NCBI GenBank assembly: GCA_964604565.1
Contig: CAZRZN010000046.1
Coordinates: 1-21,703 of the forward strand
DNA from: CAZRZN01 sp964604565
GTDB lineage: Bacteria > Pseudomonadota > Alphaproteobacteria > Rhodobacterales > Rhodobacteraceae
Direction: 5' to 3'
Length of the DNA: 21,703 nucleotides
Below are positions 5,916-13,800 of this stretch, piece after piece. The position numbers and the translations under genes are program-made. The notes beneath the pieces were generated by a model. The model saw only the letters and a list, made by a program, of their open reading frames with translations, did no database searches and was not told where the DNA came from. Numbering within the stretch: the stretch's first letter is position 1; every line of letters begins with the position of its first letter.

Positions 5916-7220
5916 TCAGAGAAAGACCCGCTCGACAAACCAGAAGGCCCCGACGCAAGCGATTCCGACCGATGCAGGCACCGCTACGAAGTGGCGATAG
6001 GCACGCACGTCGTCCATGAAGGTCGCGGCCAGAAAACACGCCACACTCAATCCCGCCAAAGGCCAGAGGAAGACCGGGGCCCCTGCCCCCATGATTGCGG
6101 TGAACCCCGGTCCGTTCAGGACGAATCCCAAGCCGACAAAGCCAAGCGCGAGAATGCCGTAGACGATCTGCCCTGTGCGAAGGTCGACACGCCCCGCGTC
6201 GACCCTCTGCGCGAGAACCACCAGCAGGAAAGCCGCGGCAATCACCGTAAGCTGGCCAATCTCGACCCCGACGTTGAAACCGATGAGCGCCGGAATGAAC
6301 TGGTTGGACGGCAGGCCGAACTCCCCAAGGACGGAGGCAAAGCCGAGACCGTGCAGCAGGCCGAAGGCAAAGATCACCAATGGTCGCCACCGATGCAGCT
6401 TGTCGGAGACGATGTTCTCCACCGCCACGTAAACGATCGAGGCCGCGATGATCGGTTCCACGATATTGCCGGGGATGTTGACGTATCCCAAGGCCCCCAA
6501 CGCAAGGGTGACGGTATGGGCCAGGGTGAACGCCGAGATCTGCCACAGCAACGGGCCCAGCCGCGTCGACAGAAAAAACAGACCCAGCACGAAAAGGATA
6601 TGATCCAGACCCTTGGGCACGATATGGTCAAAGCCGACGGGGATGTAGTAGCCGAACGCACCCCAGCCGGTCATCGCTCCGCCCGACAACGGGATCGGGT
6701 CGGATGTCCCGCCACTGATATAACCGGTAAACCCGTCATCTACATCCATCTGGCGCAATATCATTGTGCCGTATTCGGCGGGCCAACTCACGGTCAGGGC
6801 CTGCGCGCCCGCAGGCAGGTCGGCGGACAGGAACAACCGTGTTTCGCGTGGCAGATCGACCTCCGGGACATTGTCCACGTCTATGTCGGTGACGGACAGG
6901 GGCAACAGCGTGCCATCGGCGCGTATCTCGATTCCGTCGAGAATCATGTTCCGTTGCGCGTCGATTTCTGATCGCAGGGCGTCCGGCGGCAGGGCGCGCA
7001 GTTCATCGACCCGGTCGGCGCCATCCGTTTCGTTGGTGTCGTCAACACCTTCCAGATCCACTCCGGCGAGCACGGGTTCCATGCTCAGGCGCAGAACGAG
7101 GGACAGTTCGCCATTCTCGGTGGTCAGATCACCGATGGCCGGGCGGACTTCATGCGCGAGGGCGGCCGAAACCGAAACGATCAGCGCAAGCGCCGCGAGC
7201 ACCGCTCGGTAAATAATCAT
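5916..7220 (-). CDS. HupE/UreJ-family membrane protein with large extracytoplasmic N-terminal domain
   Basis: The 434-residue protein begins with a Sec signal peptide (hydrophobic 5-20, cleavage about A-L-A-H at 20-23). A hydrophilic domain follows to about residue 190, then about seven membrane helices. The membrane part has the HupE/UreJ_2-type marks G-F-D-H-I ... G-L-D-H-I-L-F (196-210), T-L-A-H-T (233-237), V-E-N-I-V (267-271) and F-G-L-L-H-G-L-G-F-A (286-295). These conserved His and Glu residues inside helices are thought to handle a metal ion such as nickel or cobalt in this superfamily. No hydrogenase or urease genes are nearby, so the substrate is open. It stands alone between phoB (244 bp upstream) and rpsB, all on the same strand. 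I am sure of the family but not of the function. Confidence 0.82.
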   Translation of the reverse strand: MIIYRAVLAALALIVSVSAALAHEVRPAIGDLTTENGELSLVLRLSMEPVLAGVDLEGVDDTNETDGADRVDELRALPPDALRSEIDAQRNMILDGIEIRADGTLLPLSVTDIDVDNVPEVDLPRETRLFLSADLPAGAQALTVSWPAEYGTMILRQMDVDDGFTGYISGGTSDPIPLSGGAMTGWGAFGYYIPVGFDHIVPKGLDHILFVLGLFFLSTRLGPLLWQISAFTLAHTVTLALGALGYVNIPGNIVEPIIAASIVYVAVENIVSDKLHRWRPLVIFAFGLLHGLGFASVLGEFGLPSNQFIPALIGFNVGVEIGQLTVIAAAFLLVVLAQRVDAGRVDLRTGQIVYGILALGFVGLGFVLNGPGFTAIMGAGAPVFLWPLAGLSVACFLAATFMDDVRAYRHFVAVPASVGIACVGAFWFVERVFL

Positions 7221-7404
7221 CTGTTACGTGGCCTTTCAGCTTGTTCATCGGGAAAATGACGCAGTCTCGGCTGAGATCAAGCCAAGTTTTCCCCTCAAAG
7301 GCCCTGTGTGGTTGCCTCTGTCAACCGCTTGGCAGGCGTTCGGGACTATCTTGCGCCTGTTATACAAGAGGTCCCCGATGCCGACACAAGGTATCCGCGG
7401 GTCC

Positions 7405-7445
7405 GAAAGCGGTTTTTACCATCGGGGGTATTTCCCGCCGCTTTC
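7405..7445 (-). terminator. Possible terminator or 3' hairpin after phoB
   Basis: GAAAGCGG (7405-7412) is perfectly complementary to CCGCTTTC (7438-7445), and the 25-nt loop holds two smaller pairings (GGT with ACC, GGG with CCC). It starts 18 bp after the phoB stop, at the end of the pst-pho operon. There is no U-run on the minus-strand exit side, so termination is plausible but unproven. Confidence 0.4.
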
Positions 7446-7463
7446 ACGACGCCGTCCCCGGGA

Positions 7464-8153
7464 TCATCCCAGCGCGTAGCCGGCCCCGCGCACCGTGCGC
7501 AACGGATCGGCGCCGCCATGTTGGCACAGCGCCTTGCGCAAGCGGCCGATATGCACGTCCACGGTCCGCGTGTCGACATAGATGTCACGCCCCCAGACCC
7601 GGTCCAGAAGCTGGTCGCGGGACCAGACCCGGCCCGGTTTCTCCATGAAGGTTGTCAGCAGACGAAACTCTGTCGGTCCCAGTTTCAACGCCGTGCCACC
7701 GCGCGTCACCCTGTGCGTCTCGCTGTCCAGCGTGATATCCTCATATTCCAGCAGCAGACCCACGGTGGAGGGGCGCGAACGCCGCAATTGCGCGCGGACG
7801 CGGGCCATCAGTTCCATCACGGAATAAGGCTTGGTCACGTAGTCGTCCGCGCCCGTCTCCAGCCCGCGCACGCGGTCGACCTCTTCGGAGCGCGCCGACA
7901 GCATGATGATCGGCACATTGCGCGTCTCCGGCCGGATCTTGATCTGGCGGCACACCTCGATCCCGGAAAGATTGGGCAACATCCAGTCCAGCACGATGAT
8001 GTCGGGATGCTCTTCGGCGACAAGGACCAGCGCCTCCTCGCCGTTTTCGGCCCGGGCGACGCGAAATCCCTCTGCCTCGAGGTTATAGGTCAGGATCTCG
8101 CGCTGCGAGGGTTCATCCTCGACGACCAGAACAACAGGTTGATCCGCGCCCAT
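7464..8153 (-). CDS. phoB: Phosphate regulon response regulator PhoB
   Basis: PhoB is the OmpR-type response regulator that, when phosphorylated by PhoR, binds Pho boxes and activates phosphate-starvation genes. From the ATG at 8153 it has 229 residues, the same as E. coli PhoB. The receiver domain (about 7-122) carries Glu12-Asp13, phospho-acceptor Asp56 (V-L-D-W-M-L-P) and Lys108 (T-K-P-Y). The winged-helix domain (about 130-229) ends with R-T-V-D-V-H-I-G-R-L-R-K-A-L. An in-frame Met at 8168 would overlap phoU by 11 bp, but its Shine-Dalgarno abuts the codon; the ATG at 8153, with GAGGA 8 nt upstream and 4 nt after the phoU stop, is the better start. It is last in the operon, so it should be autoregulated through the Pho boxes before pstS. 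Confidence 0.96.
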   Translation of the reverse strand: MGADQPVVLVVEDEPSQREILTYNLEAEGFRVARAENGEEALVLVAEEHPDIIVLDWMLPNLSGIEVCRQIKIRPETRNVPIIMLSARSEEVDRVRGLETGADDYVTKPYSVMELMARVRAQLRRSRPSTVGLLLEYEDITLDSETHRVTRGGTALKLGPTEFRLLTTFMEKPGRVWSRDQLLDRVWGRDIYVDTRTVDVHIGRLRKALCQHGGADPLRTVRGAGYALG

Positions 8154-8157
8154 CGGC

Positions 8158-8910
8158 TCAATCCTCATCCCCTGACGTGTGATCCGCCGATTCCAGCGAC
8201 AATTCCGGGTCCGTCGACGTGCGGTCGAGTTTGACGCGCGCCTCGTCCGGCTTTTCCCCCGAGGTCAGAAAGACCACCTGCTCGGCAATCGACGTGACGT
8301 GATCGCCCATGCGTTCCACGTTCTTGGCGATGAAATGGAGGTGCATGCAGGCGGTGATGTTGCGCGGATCTTCCATCATGAAGGTCAGGAATTCGCGGAA
8401 CAGCGTGTTGTACATCTGGTCCACGTCGCGGTCCCGGTCGATCACGTCGAGCGCCAGCGCCTCATCCCGCTGGATATAGGCGTCCAGCGCGTCCTTGAGC
8501 ATCAGTTCCACCTCGCGGGCCATGCGGCGCAGCGAAGGCGCTGTGCCGCCGATGGGCTGCATCTGCACCAGCACCGAATTGCGCTTGGCCACATTCTTGG
8601 CCAGATCGCCCATCCGTTCGAGGTTCGAGGACATGCGCATCACCGACAGGACAACGCGGAGGTCCGTGGCCGTGGGCGCCCGCAGCGCGATGACGCGCGC
8701 GGCCTCCTCATTGATCATTTCCTCCAGCGCGTCGATGACGCCATCGCCCGCGCGGACCTTTTCCGCAAGCTCCTCGTCGCGGGTTTCCAAGGATTTCGCC
8801 GACTGCTTGATGGCGGCTTCGACAAGGCCGCCCATCTTCATGATCTTGGCTTGGATGCCTTCGAGATCGCGTTCATACGCGCTTGAGATATGTTGCTTGA
8901 GTTCAGACAT
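8158..8910 (-). CDS. phoU: Phosphate signalling complex protein PhoU
   Basis: PhoU links the Pst transporter to PhoR so that the kinase stays off while phosphate is plentiful. The 250-residue protein is all-helical with two PhoU repeats, each carrying the metal-binding type motif: N-L-E-R-M-G-D-L-A-K-N (96-106) and N-V-E-R-M-G-D-H-V-T-S (197-207). The reading frame remains open upstream to 9198, but that part is antisense-like sequence inside pstB. The ATG at 8910 overlaps the pstB stop by one base (TGATG), which shows translational coupling. The C-terminal 30 residues (E-K-P-D-E-A-R onwards) are a hydrophilic acidic tail that looks disordered. Confidence 0.97.
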   Translation of the reverse strand: MSELKQHISSAYERDLEGIQAKIMKMGGLVEAAIKQSAKSLETRDEELAEKVRAGDGVIDALEEMINEEAARVIALRAPTATDLRVVLSVMRMSSNLERMGDLAKNVAKRNSVLVQMQPIGGTAPSLRRMAREVELMLKDALDAYIQRDEALALDVIDRDRDVDQMYNTLFREFLTFMMEDPRNITACMHLHFIAKNVERMGDHVTSIAEQVVFLTSGEKPDEARVKLDRTSTDPELSLESADHTSGDED

Positions 8911-9707
8911 CAGCCGATCCGTCCCGTGATGTAGCTTTCGGTCCGGCTGTCCACCGGGTTGGTGAAGATCTTGCCGGTATCGCCGAATTCGACCAGATGG
9001 CCGAGGTGGAAGAAGGCGGTCTTCTGGCTGACCCGCGCGGCCTGCTGCATCGAATGCGTGACGATCACCACCGCATAATCCTGCCGCAGTTCGTCGATCA
9101 GTTCCTCGACCTGACTGGTGGCGATCGGGTCCAGCGCCGAACAGGGTTCGTCCATAAGCAGCACCTCCGGTTCGGTCGCGATGGCCCGCGCGATGCAAAG
9201 GCGCTGTTGCTGCCCGCCGGAAAGCCCGGTGCCCGGTGCGTGCAGGCGGTCCTTGACCTCGTCCCAGATGGCCCCGCGGCGCAGGCTTTTTTCAACGATG
9301 TCGTCCAGATCGGCCTTGTTCCGGGCCAGTCCATGAATACGCGGCCCGTAGGCGATATTGTCGTAGATCGACTTGGGAAAAGGGTTCGGCTTTTGAAAGA
9401 CGATGCCGACCTTGGCGCGCAACTGCACCGGATCGACGCGCTTGTCGTAGATGTCTTCGCCGTCGATGGTGATCTGTCCCTCCACCCGGCAGATGTCGAT
9501 CGTGTCGTTCATCCGGTTCAGACAGCGCAGAAAGGTGGATTTGCCACAGCCCGACGGCCCGATGAAGGCGGTCACGGTGTTCTGTTCGATGTCCACATCC
9601 ACGTCCTTGATGGCATGGTTGTCGGCATAATAGACCTGCACGTGGCGGGCGCTGATCTTGATGTCGTTCTGCGTCACGTCGGTCTCCGTGTGCGATGCGT
9701 CATACAT
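8910..9707 (-). CDS. pstB: Phosphate ABC transporter ATP-binding protein PstB
   Basis: PstB powers high-affinity phosphate uptake as the cytoplasmic ATPase of PstSCAB. The 265-residue protein has every ABC motif intact: Walker A G-P-S-G-C-G-K-S-T (50-58), Q-loop F-Q-K-P-N-P-F-P (104-111), signature L-S-G-G-Q-Q-Q-R (162-169), Walker B V-L-L-M-D-E-P (182-188) with Glu187, and H-loop His218. The F-Q-K-P-N-P-F-P form is typical of PstB rather than other ABC ATPases. A clear AGGAGG lies 8 nt before the ATG at 9707, and the gene follows pstA after 25 bp. The first 15 residues are a poorly conserved extension with some Met/Asp-rich character. Confidence 0.98.
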   Translation of the reverse strand: MYDASHTETDVTQNDIKISARHVQVYYADNHAIKDVDVDIEQNTVTAFIGPSGCGKSTFLRCLNRMNDTIDICRVEGQITIDGEDIYDKRVDPVQLRAKVGIVFQKPNPFPKSIYDNIAYGPRIHGLARNKADLDDIVEKSLRRGAIWDEVKDRLHAPGTGLSGGQQQRLCIARAIATEPEVLLMDEPCSALDPIATSQVEELIDELRQDYAVVIVTHSMQQAARVSQKTAFFHLGHLVEFGDTGKIFTNPVDSRTESYITGRIG

Positions 9708-9732
9708 ATGTCTTGCCTCCTGAAACCCGGAC

Positions 9733-11085
9733 CTACCAGCGCCGTTCGAACCGGCGGCGCAGAAGAATGGCGATGATGTTCATGGTCAGCAGAAAGACCA
9801 GCAGGATCATGATGCCGCCCCAGGCCCGTTCGTAATAGGCCGGATCCGCCCGTTTGGCCCATTCGTAGATCTGCGCCGGCATGGCGGAATTCGGATCCAT
9901 GAAGCCCGAGGCCAGACCATCGGGATAGTTGGTAGCAATATATCCCACCATGCCGATCAGCAAAAGCGGCGCGGTTTCCCCCAGCGCCTGTGCAAGGCCG
10001 ATGATCGTGCCCGTCAGGATCCCCGGCATGGCCAGCGGCAGGACATGGTGGAACACCGCCTGCATCTTGGACGCGCCGACACCCAGCGCCGCGTCGCGGA
10101 TCGACGGCGGCACCGCGCTCAGCGAGGCGCGCGTGGAAATGATGATCGTCGGCAGGGTCATCAGGGTCAGCACCAGACCGCCGACCAGCGGCGCGGACTG
10201 CGGCAGGTGGGCAAACTGGATGAACACCGCAAGGCCGAGGATGCCAAAGACGATGGAGGGCACCGCCGCAAGGTTAGAGATGTTGACCTCGATCAGGTCG
10301 GTCCAGCGGTTTTTCGGGGCGAACTCCTCAAGGTAGATGGAGGCCGCAACCCCGATTGGTAGCGACAACACCAGCACCACCAGCATCATGAAGAAGGAGC
10401 CCAGGATCGACAGACCCATGCCGGCCTGCTCTGGCCGGCTTTCGGAGGCATCGGCGCCAAGAATGAAATCGACATTGAATTGCTTTGCGACGATACCGGC
10501 GTCGATCAGCGCATCGGTCAGATCCAGATGCACCGCGTCGATGTTCTTGTCGCGGGCCACGTCCTCACGCACCACGCGCCCCTTCAGGTAGCCGTCGACG
10601 CGGGATGAGGCGAGGATCCGGAACTCGACGGTCTGGCCGATCAGCGCGGGATTCTCGATCACGGTGTCACGCACCTGCGCCGCTGCCGATGCGGAGATCA
10701 GCGGCTTCATGTCGCCACGGTCTTCCAGCGGTGTTTCGATGCCGGCCTCCGTCATCTGATCGAAGACCGCTTGCTGGATCAGCGGCGTATAGCCGAAGGT
10801 CGAGACCTTCTTGATATCGTCCAGATTGCGGTTGCCGGCCTTGTCCAGCTTGGCGGGGTCCAGAAAGACCTGCGTCGTAATGAAGGTCTGCTGAAAGGCG
10901 CCGACCCCGTTCGACAGGATCGCGCCCAGCAACACCACCAGAAAGAACAGTCCGGTGGCGATGGCGACAATGCCATAGGCCCGAAACCGCTTTTCGGCGG
11001 CGTTGCGCTTTTTCGTGCGTGCGTCCTCTGCCGTCAGGGTGATCTTGCGGCGCGGCGCGGGGCTATGGGTGCTTGCATCCGTCAT
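9733..11085 (-). CDS. pstA: Phosphate ABC transporter permease PstA, long form
   Basis: PstA is one of the two inner-membrane channel subunits for phosphate. At 450 residues it is about 150 longer than E. coli PstA. After a basic cytoplasmic N-terminus (1-35) comes TM1 (about 36-60), then a hydrophilic domain of about 160 residues (62-222) not present in E. coli PstA, which I match to the DUF3333-type region of alphaproteobacterial PstA. The five-helix permease core follows from about 225, with the EAA-type loop G-V-G-A-S-K-M-Q-A-V-F-H-H-V-L-P (about 344-359) that contacts PstB. The start overlaps the pstC stop by one base (TGATG). Orientation after TM1 places the extra domain in the periplasm, where it could meet PstS; that is inference. 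Confidence 0.96.
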   Translation of the reverse strand: MTDASTHSPAPRRKITLTAEDARTKKRNAAEKRFRAYGIVAIATGLFFLVVLLGAILSNGVGAFQQTFITTQVFLDPAKLDKAGNRNLDDIKKVSTFGYTPLIQQAVFDQMTEAGIETPLEDRGDMKPLISASAAAQVRDTVIENPALIGQTVEFRILASSRVDGYLKGRVVREDVARDKNIDAVHLDLTDALIDAGIVAKQFNVDFILGADASESRPEQAGMGLSILGSFFMMLVVLVLSLPIGVAASIYLEEFAPKNRWTDLIEVNISNLAAVPSIVFGILGLAVFIQFAHLPQSAPLVGGLVLTLMTLPTIIISTRASLSAVPPSIRDAALGVGASKMQAVFHHVLPLAMPGILTGTIIGLAQALGETAPLLLIGMVGYIATNYPDGLASGFMDPNSAMPAQIYEWAKRADPAYYERAWGGIMILLVFLLTMNIIAILLRRRFERRW

Positions 11086-12548
11086 CAGTCGTATTGCTCC
11101 CGGTATTTGCGCACGATGTAGAGGGCAAAGACGTTCAGTCCCAGCGTCAGGACGAACAGCGTCATGCCCAGCGAAAAGGCGACCAGCGCCTCTGGCGAGG
11201 CGAAATCGCTGTCGCCGGTCAGTTGTGACACGATCTTGGCGGTCACGGTCGTCATCGCCTCGAAGGGGTTCAGGCTGAGCCGGGCCGCGGCCCCTGCCCC
11301 CAGCACGACGATCATCGTCTCGCCGATGGCGCGCGAGGTGGCCAGCAGAACGGCGCCCACGATGCCCGGCAGCGCCGCCGGCAGGATCACCTGCCGGATC
11401 GTCTCGGACTTGGTGGCGCCCAGCCCGTAGGACCCGTCCCGCATCGCCTGCGGCACCGCGTTGATGATATCGTCCGACAGCGAGCTGACAAAGGGGATCA
11501 GCATGATCCCCATGGCGATGCCTGCCGTCATGACGGCGCGCTGTCCGCCCATCCAGTCTGTCCCATCGGGCCCGAAGACGCTCAGCAGCATGGGGCCGAT
11601 GGTCAACAGCGCGAACAGCCCGTAGACGATGGTCGGGATGCCGGCCAGCACCTCAAGCGCCGGTTTGGCAAAGGACCGCGTCCGCGCACTGGCGTATTCC
11701 GACAGGTAGACGGCGGCGAACAGACCGATCGGCACCGCCACCAGCAGCGCGATGAGGGAGATATACAGCGTCCCCCACAACAGCGGCCAGATGCCCAGTT
11801 CGGACCCGCCTCCGAAAGAGGGCGACCAAGTCAGCGAAAGAAAGAAATCCGCCGCCGGATAGAGGCGGAAGAATTCGATCGTGTTGAAGATCAGGGAAAA
11901 GACGATGCCGATGGTCGTCAGGATGGCGATAGAGGCCGCCGCGATCAGGATCGCAAGCACACTTTTTTCCACAACGTTGCGCGCCCGGAAATCCCGGTGC
12001 GTCTCGCGCAGCCCCCAGAACAGGCCAAGAAGTGCCGCGACAAGCACAAAGCCGGTCATGATCATATCGCCCCGCGCGATCAGCACGCGGTATGTCTGGG
12101 CCGCGTTCAGAATGGGCTGCGTGATCTCGGCGGTCACCACCTGGCCGGCGGATTTCAGACGCTCCGTCACATCCGCCAGATCGGCCCCGGGGCTGCGGGC
12201 GTAGTCCGCGCTCATGGCGCCCATGGCGACCGCGCTGTCCAGACCGTCCGCGACCCGGCGCACCTCGGCCATCACCAGTCCGCGGCTGGCGCCATCGGCA
12301 ATCTCGCTGTCCGGGATCATTCCGGACACATGGTTGTCGATATAGAAAGGCTGCGCCACCAACCAGACCAGCAGCATCAGTCCCGATGGCACGATGATCT
12401 TCAGGGAGACATTGGTCCCATAATAACTTGGCAGCGAGTGCAATCCGCGCCGATCCCCGCCGGCGCTTGCCAGCGCGCGGGACCGGCCAAGCACATAGCC
12501 AAGGCCCGCCAGCCCAAGCACGATCCCCAAAAGCCACAGAACAGGCAT
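11085..12548 (-). CDS. pstC: Phosphate ABC transporter permease PstC, long form
   Basis: PstC is the partner permease of PstA. The frame is open to 12632, but I choose the ATG at 12548 because GGAGGG lies just upstream and the protein then begins directly with a membrane helix (M-P-V-L-W-L-L-G-I-V). This gives 487 residues, against 319 in E. coli. Helices are near 2-21, 51-70, 162-182 and 197-222, with a hydrophilic loop at about 71-160; the transport core follows. The EAA-type loop is G-L-G-A-T-K-S-E-T-I-R-Q-V-I-L-P in the C-terminal third, followed by R-A-I-G-E-T-M-I-V. Met23 of the long frame (12566) lacks a ribosome site. The gene sits 100 bp after pstS, a gap that holds a hairpin, and is coupled to pstA. 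Confidence 0.95.
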   Translation of the reverse strand: MPVLWLLGIVLGLAGLGYVLGRSRALASAGGDRRGLHSLPSYYGTNVSLKIIVPSGLMLLVWLVAQPFYIDNHVSGMIPDSEIADGASRGLVMAEVRRVADGLDSAVAMGAMSADYARSPGADLADVTERLKSAGQVVTAEITQPILNAAQTYRVLIARGDMIMTGFVLVAALLGLFWGLRETHRDFRARNVVEKSVLAILIAAASIAILTTIGIVFSLIFNTIEFFRLYPAADFFLSLTWSPSFGGGSELGIWPLLWGTLYISLIALLVAVPIGLFAAVYLSEYASARTRSFAKPALEVLAGIPTIVYGLFALLTIGPMLLSVFGPDGTDWMGGQRAVMTAGIAMGIMLIPFVSSLSDDIINAVPQAMRDGSYGLGATKSETIRQVILPAALPGIVGAVLLATSRAIGETMIVVLGAGAAARLSLNPFEAMTTVTAKIVSQLTGDSDFASPEALVAFSLGMTLFVLTLGLNVFALYIVRKYREQYD

Positions 12549-12586
12549 CCACCCTCCGAATTTCATCGATAATTTGAGAAATGAGA

Positions 12587-12612
12587 AAGGGGCAGCGGAG
12601 AGGCCGCCCCTT
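12587..12612 (-). terminator. Hairpin in the pstS-pstC gap (partial terminator or mRNA stabiliser)
   Basis: AAGGGG (12587-12592) pairs with CCCCTT (12607-12612), with an inner CGG/CCG stem. The minus-strand exit reads T-T-T-C-T-C-A-T-T-T, a weak U-run. A second tight hairpin, CCACCC-GAT-GGGTGG (12633-12647), sits right at the pstS stop codon. Such structures after the binding-protein gene usually keep pstS mRNA more abundant than the permease part. Confidence 0.6.
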
Positions 12613-12648
12613 CCCGAAGATGTCAGGCTCACCCACCCGATGGGTGGA

Positions 12649-13689
12649 TTACATGCCCTCGCCCATGGTCACTTCGTCGGCCACCATGGCCTGCGTCTCC
12701 GACAGTTCGGGATCCGCGACAAGCCCGTAGTTCGACAGCGGGCCATCGGGCCCCGCGATCTCATCCGCGACAAAGAACTCCGCGTAGTCCTTGAGGCCCG
12801 GGATCACGCCGATATGCGCCTTCTTGATGTAGAAATACAGCGGCCGCGACACCGGGTATTCCCCCGTGGCAATCGCCTCGGTCGTGGGGGTGACACCTGC
12901 CATCGTGGCGACCTTCAGCGCGTCGGTGTTGTTCTCGTAGAACGCGAGGCCGAAAACCCCGATGGCGTTCGCGTTGGCGTCGATCGAGGCCAGCGTCTCG
13001 GTATAGTCGCCGTCGATGTCGACGGACAGGCCGTCCGTGCGCACTTTCAGGCAGGCGTCCTCCGCGTCGTCCTCGGACATGCCGCCCGAAATCATCGCTT
13101 CCATGGCGCCCGTGGCTTCGCAGCCGTCCAGCAGGACCTTCTCTTCAAAGACTTCGCGGGTGCCGTGCTTTGTGCCCGGAATGAATGCGAGGATCTCCGC
13201 GTCGGGAAGGTCGCCGTTGAAGTCCGACCAACGGGCGTGCGGATTGTCGACCAGCGCACCGTCCACCATGACCTGCGGAGCAAGCGCGTTGAAGATGTCC
13301 GATTGGGTGAAGGCGGTGAACTCCGGGCCGTCGATCTGGCTGGCAAAGACGATCCCGTCATAGCCGATGCGCACTTCGATGATATCGGTCACGCCATTGG
13401 CGGCGCAGGCCTCGATCTCGCGCTCGCGGATCTTGCGCGATGCGTTGGCGATGTCGATGGTGTTCTCGCCCACACCCTCGCAGAACCGCTTCAGACCGGC
13501 CGAAGAGCCGCCCGATTCCACGACCGGGGTCGGATAGTCGAAGTTCTCACCAAAGGCTTCGGCGACAATCGACGCATAGGGCAGGACGGTGGAGGAACCG
13601 GCGACCTGCACGTTGTCGCGGGCGGCGGCGGTGGTGGCAGACACGGCCGCGATGGCCAGTGTGGAGGCGGTCAGTTTCACGAATTTCAT
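12649..13689 (-). CDS. pstS: Phosphate ABC transporter periplasmic phosphate-binding protein PstS
   Basis: PstS captures phosphate in the periplasm and delivers it to PstCA. The 346-residue protein has a signal peptide (K-F-V-K then a hydrophobic stretch, cleavage near A-A-A-R at 21-24). Phosphate-loop motifs are A-G-S-S-T-V (30-35), E-S-G-G-S-S-A-G (58-65) and I-D-I-A-N-A-S-R (78-85), as in the PstS family; Ser, Thr and Asp side chains and backbone amides there would bind the anion. GGGGAG lies 6 nt upstream of the ATG at 13689. It is first in the operon, behind four Pho-box repeats at 13761-13800. Its sequence is closer to the larger marine-type PstS/SphX kind than to the E. coli protein by my reading, but I cannot run an alignment. 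Confidence 0.97.
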   Translation of the reverse strand: MKFVKLTASTLAIAAVSATTAAARDNVQVAGSSTVLPYASIVAEAFGENFDYPTPVVESGGSSAGLKRFCEGVGENTIDIANASRKIREREIEACAANGVTDIIEVRIGYDGIVFASQIDGPEFTAFTQSDIFNALAPQVMVDGALVDNPHARWSDFNGDLPDAEILAFIPGTKHGTREVFEEKVLLDGCEATGAMEAMISGGMSEDDAEDACLKVRTDGLSVDIDGDYTETLASIDANANAIGVFGLAFYENNTDALKVATMAGVTPTTEAIATGEYPVSRPLYFYIKKAHIGVIPGLKDYAEFFVADEIAGPDGPLSNYGLVADPELSETQAMVADEVTMGEGM

Positions 13690-13760
13690 GGTATGCTCCC
13701 CAAGCTTCAGGACAGGATCATCCCAACGATGACCTTGCTGCAGAGCGCTATCGGCCCGAC

Positions 13761-13800
13761 GCTATGGTTTTGTGACAGGCTTGTAACGCTTTTATGACAG
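13761..13800 (-). promoter_or_regulatory. Tandem Pho box upstream of pstS
   Basis: Read on the minus strand, 7-bp units recur every 11 bp: CTGTCAT (13794-13800), GCGTTAC (13783-13789), CTGTCAC (13772-13778) and a degenerate CCATAGC (13761-13767). The 4-bp spacers are AAAA, AAGC and AAAA. This matches the known PhoB site (CTGTCAT-N4-CTGTCAT) and gives two adjoining PhoB dimer sites. The last unit or GATAGC (complement of 13747-13752) could serve as the -10, and the leader to pstS would be roughly 55-70 nt. Very strong match; binding itself is inferred. Confidence 0.9.

Noticed and set aside
8911..9198. N-terminal extension of the phoU frame
   Set aside because: It lies inside pstB in another frame, and the TGATG overlap at 8908-8912 with a family-typical M-S-E-L start fixes phoU at 8910.
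12574..13797. 407-codon open frame on the plus strand over pstS
   Set aside because: It is antisense to pstS, has no recognisable domain, and would read across the Pho box and the pstS-pstC hairpin.
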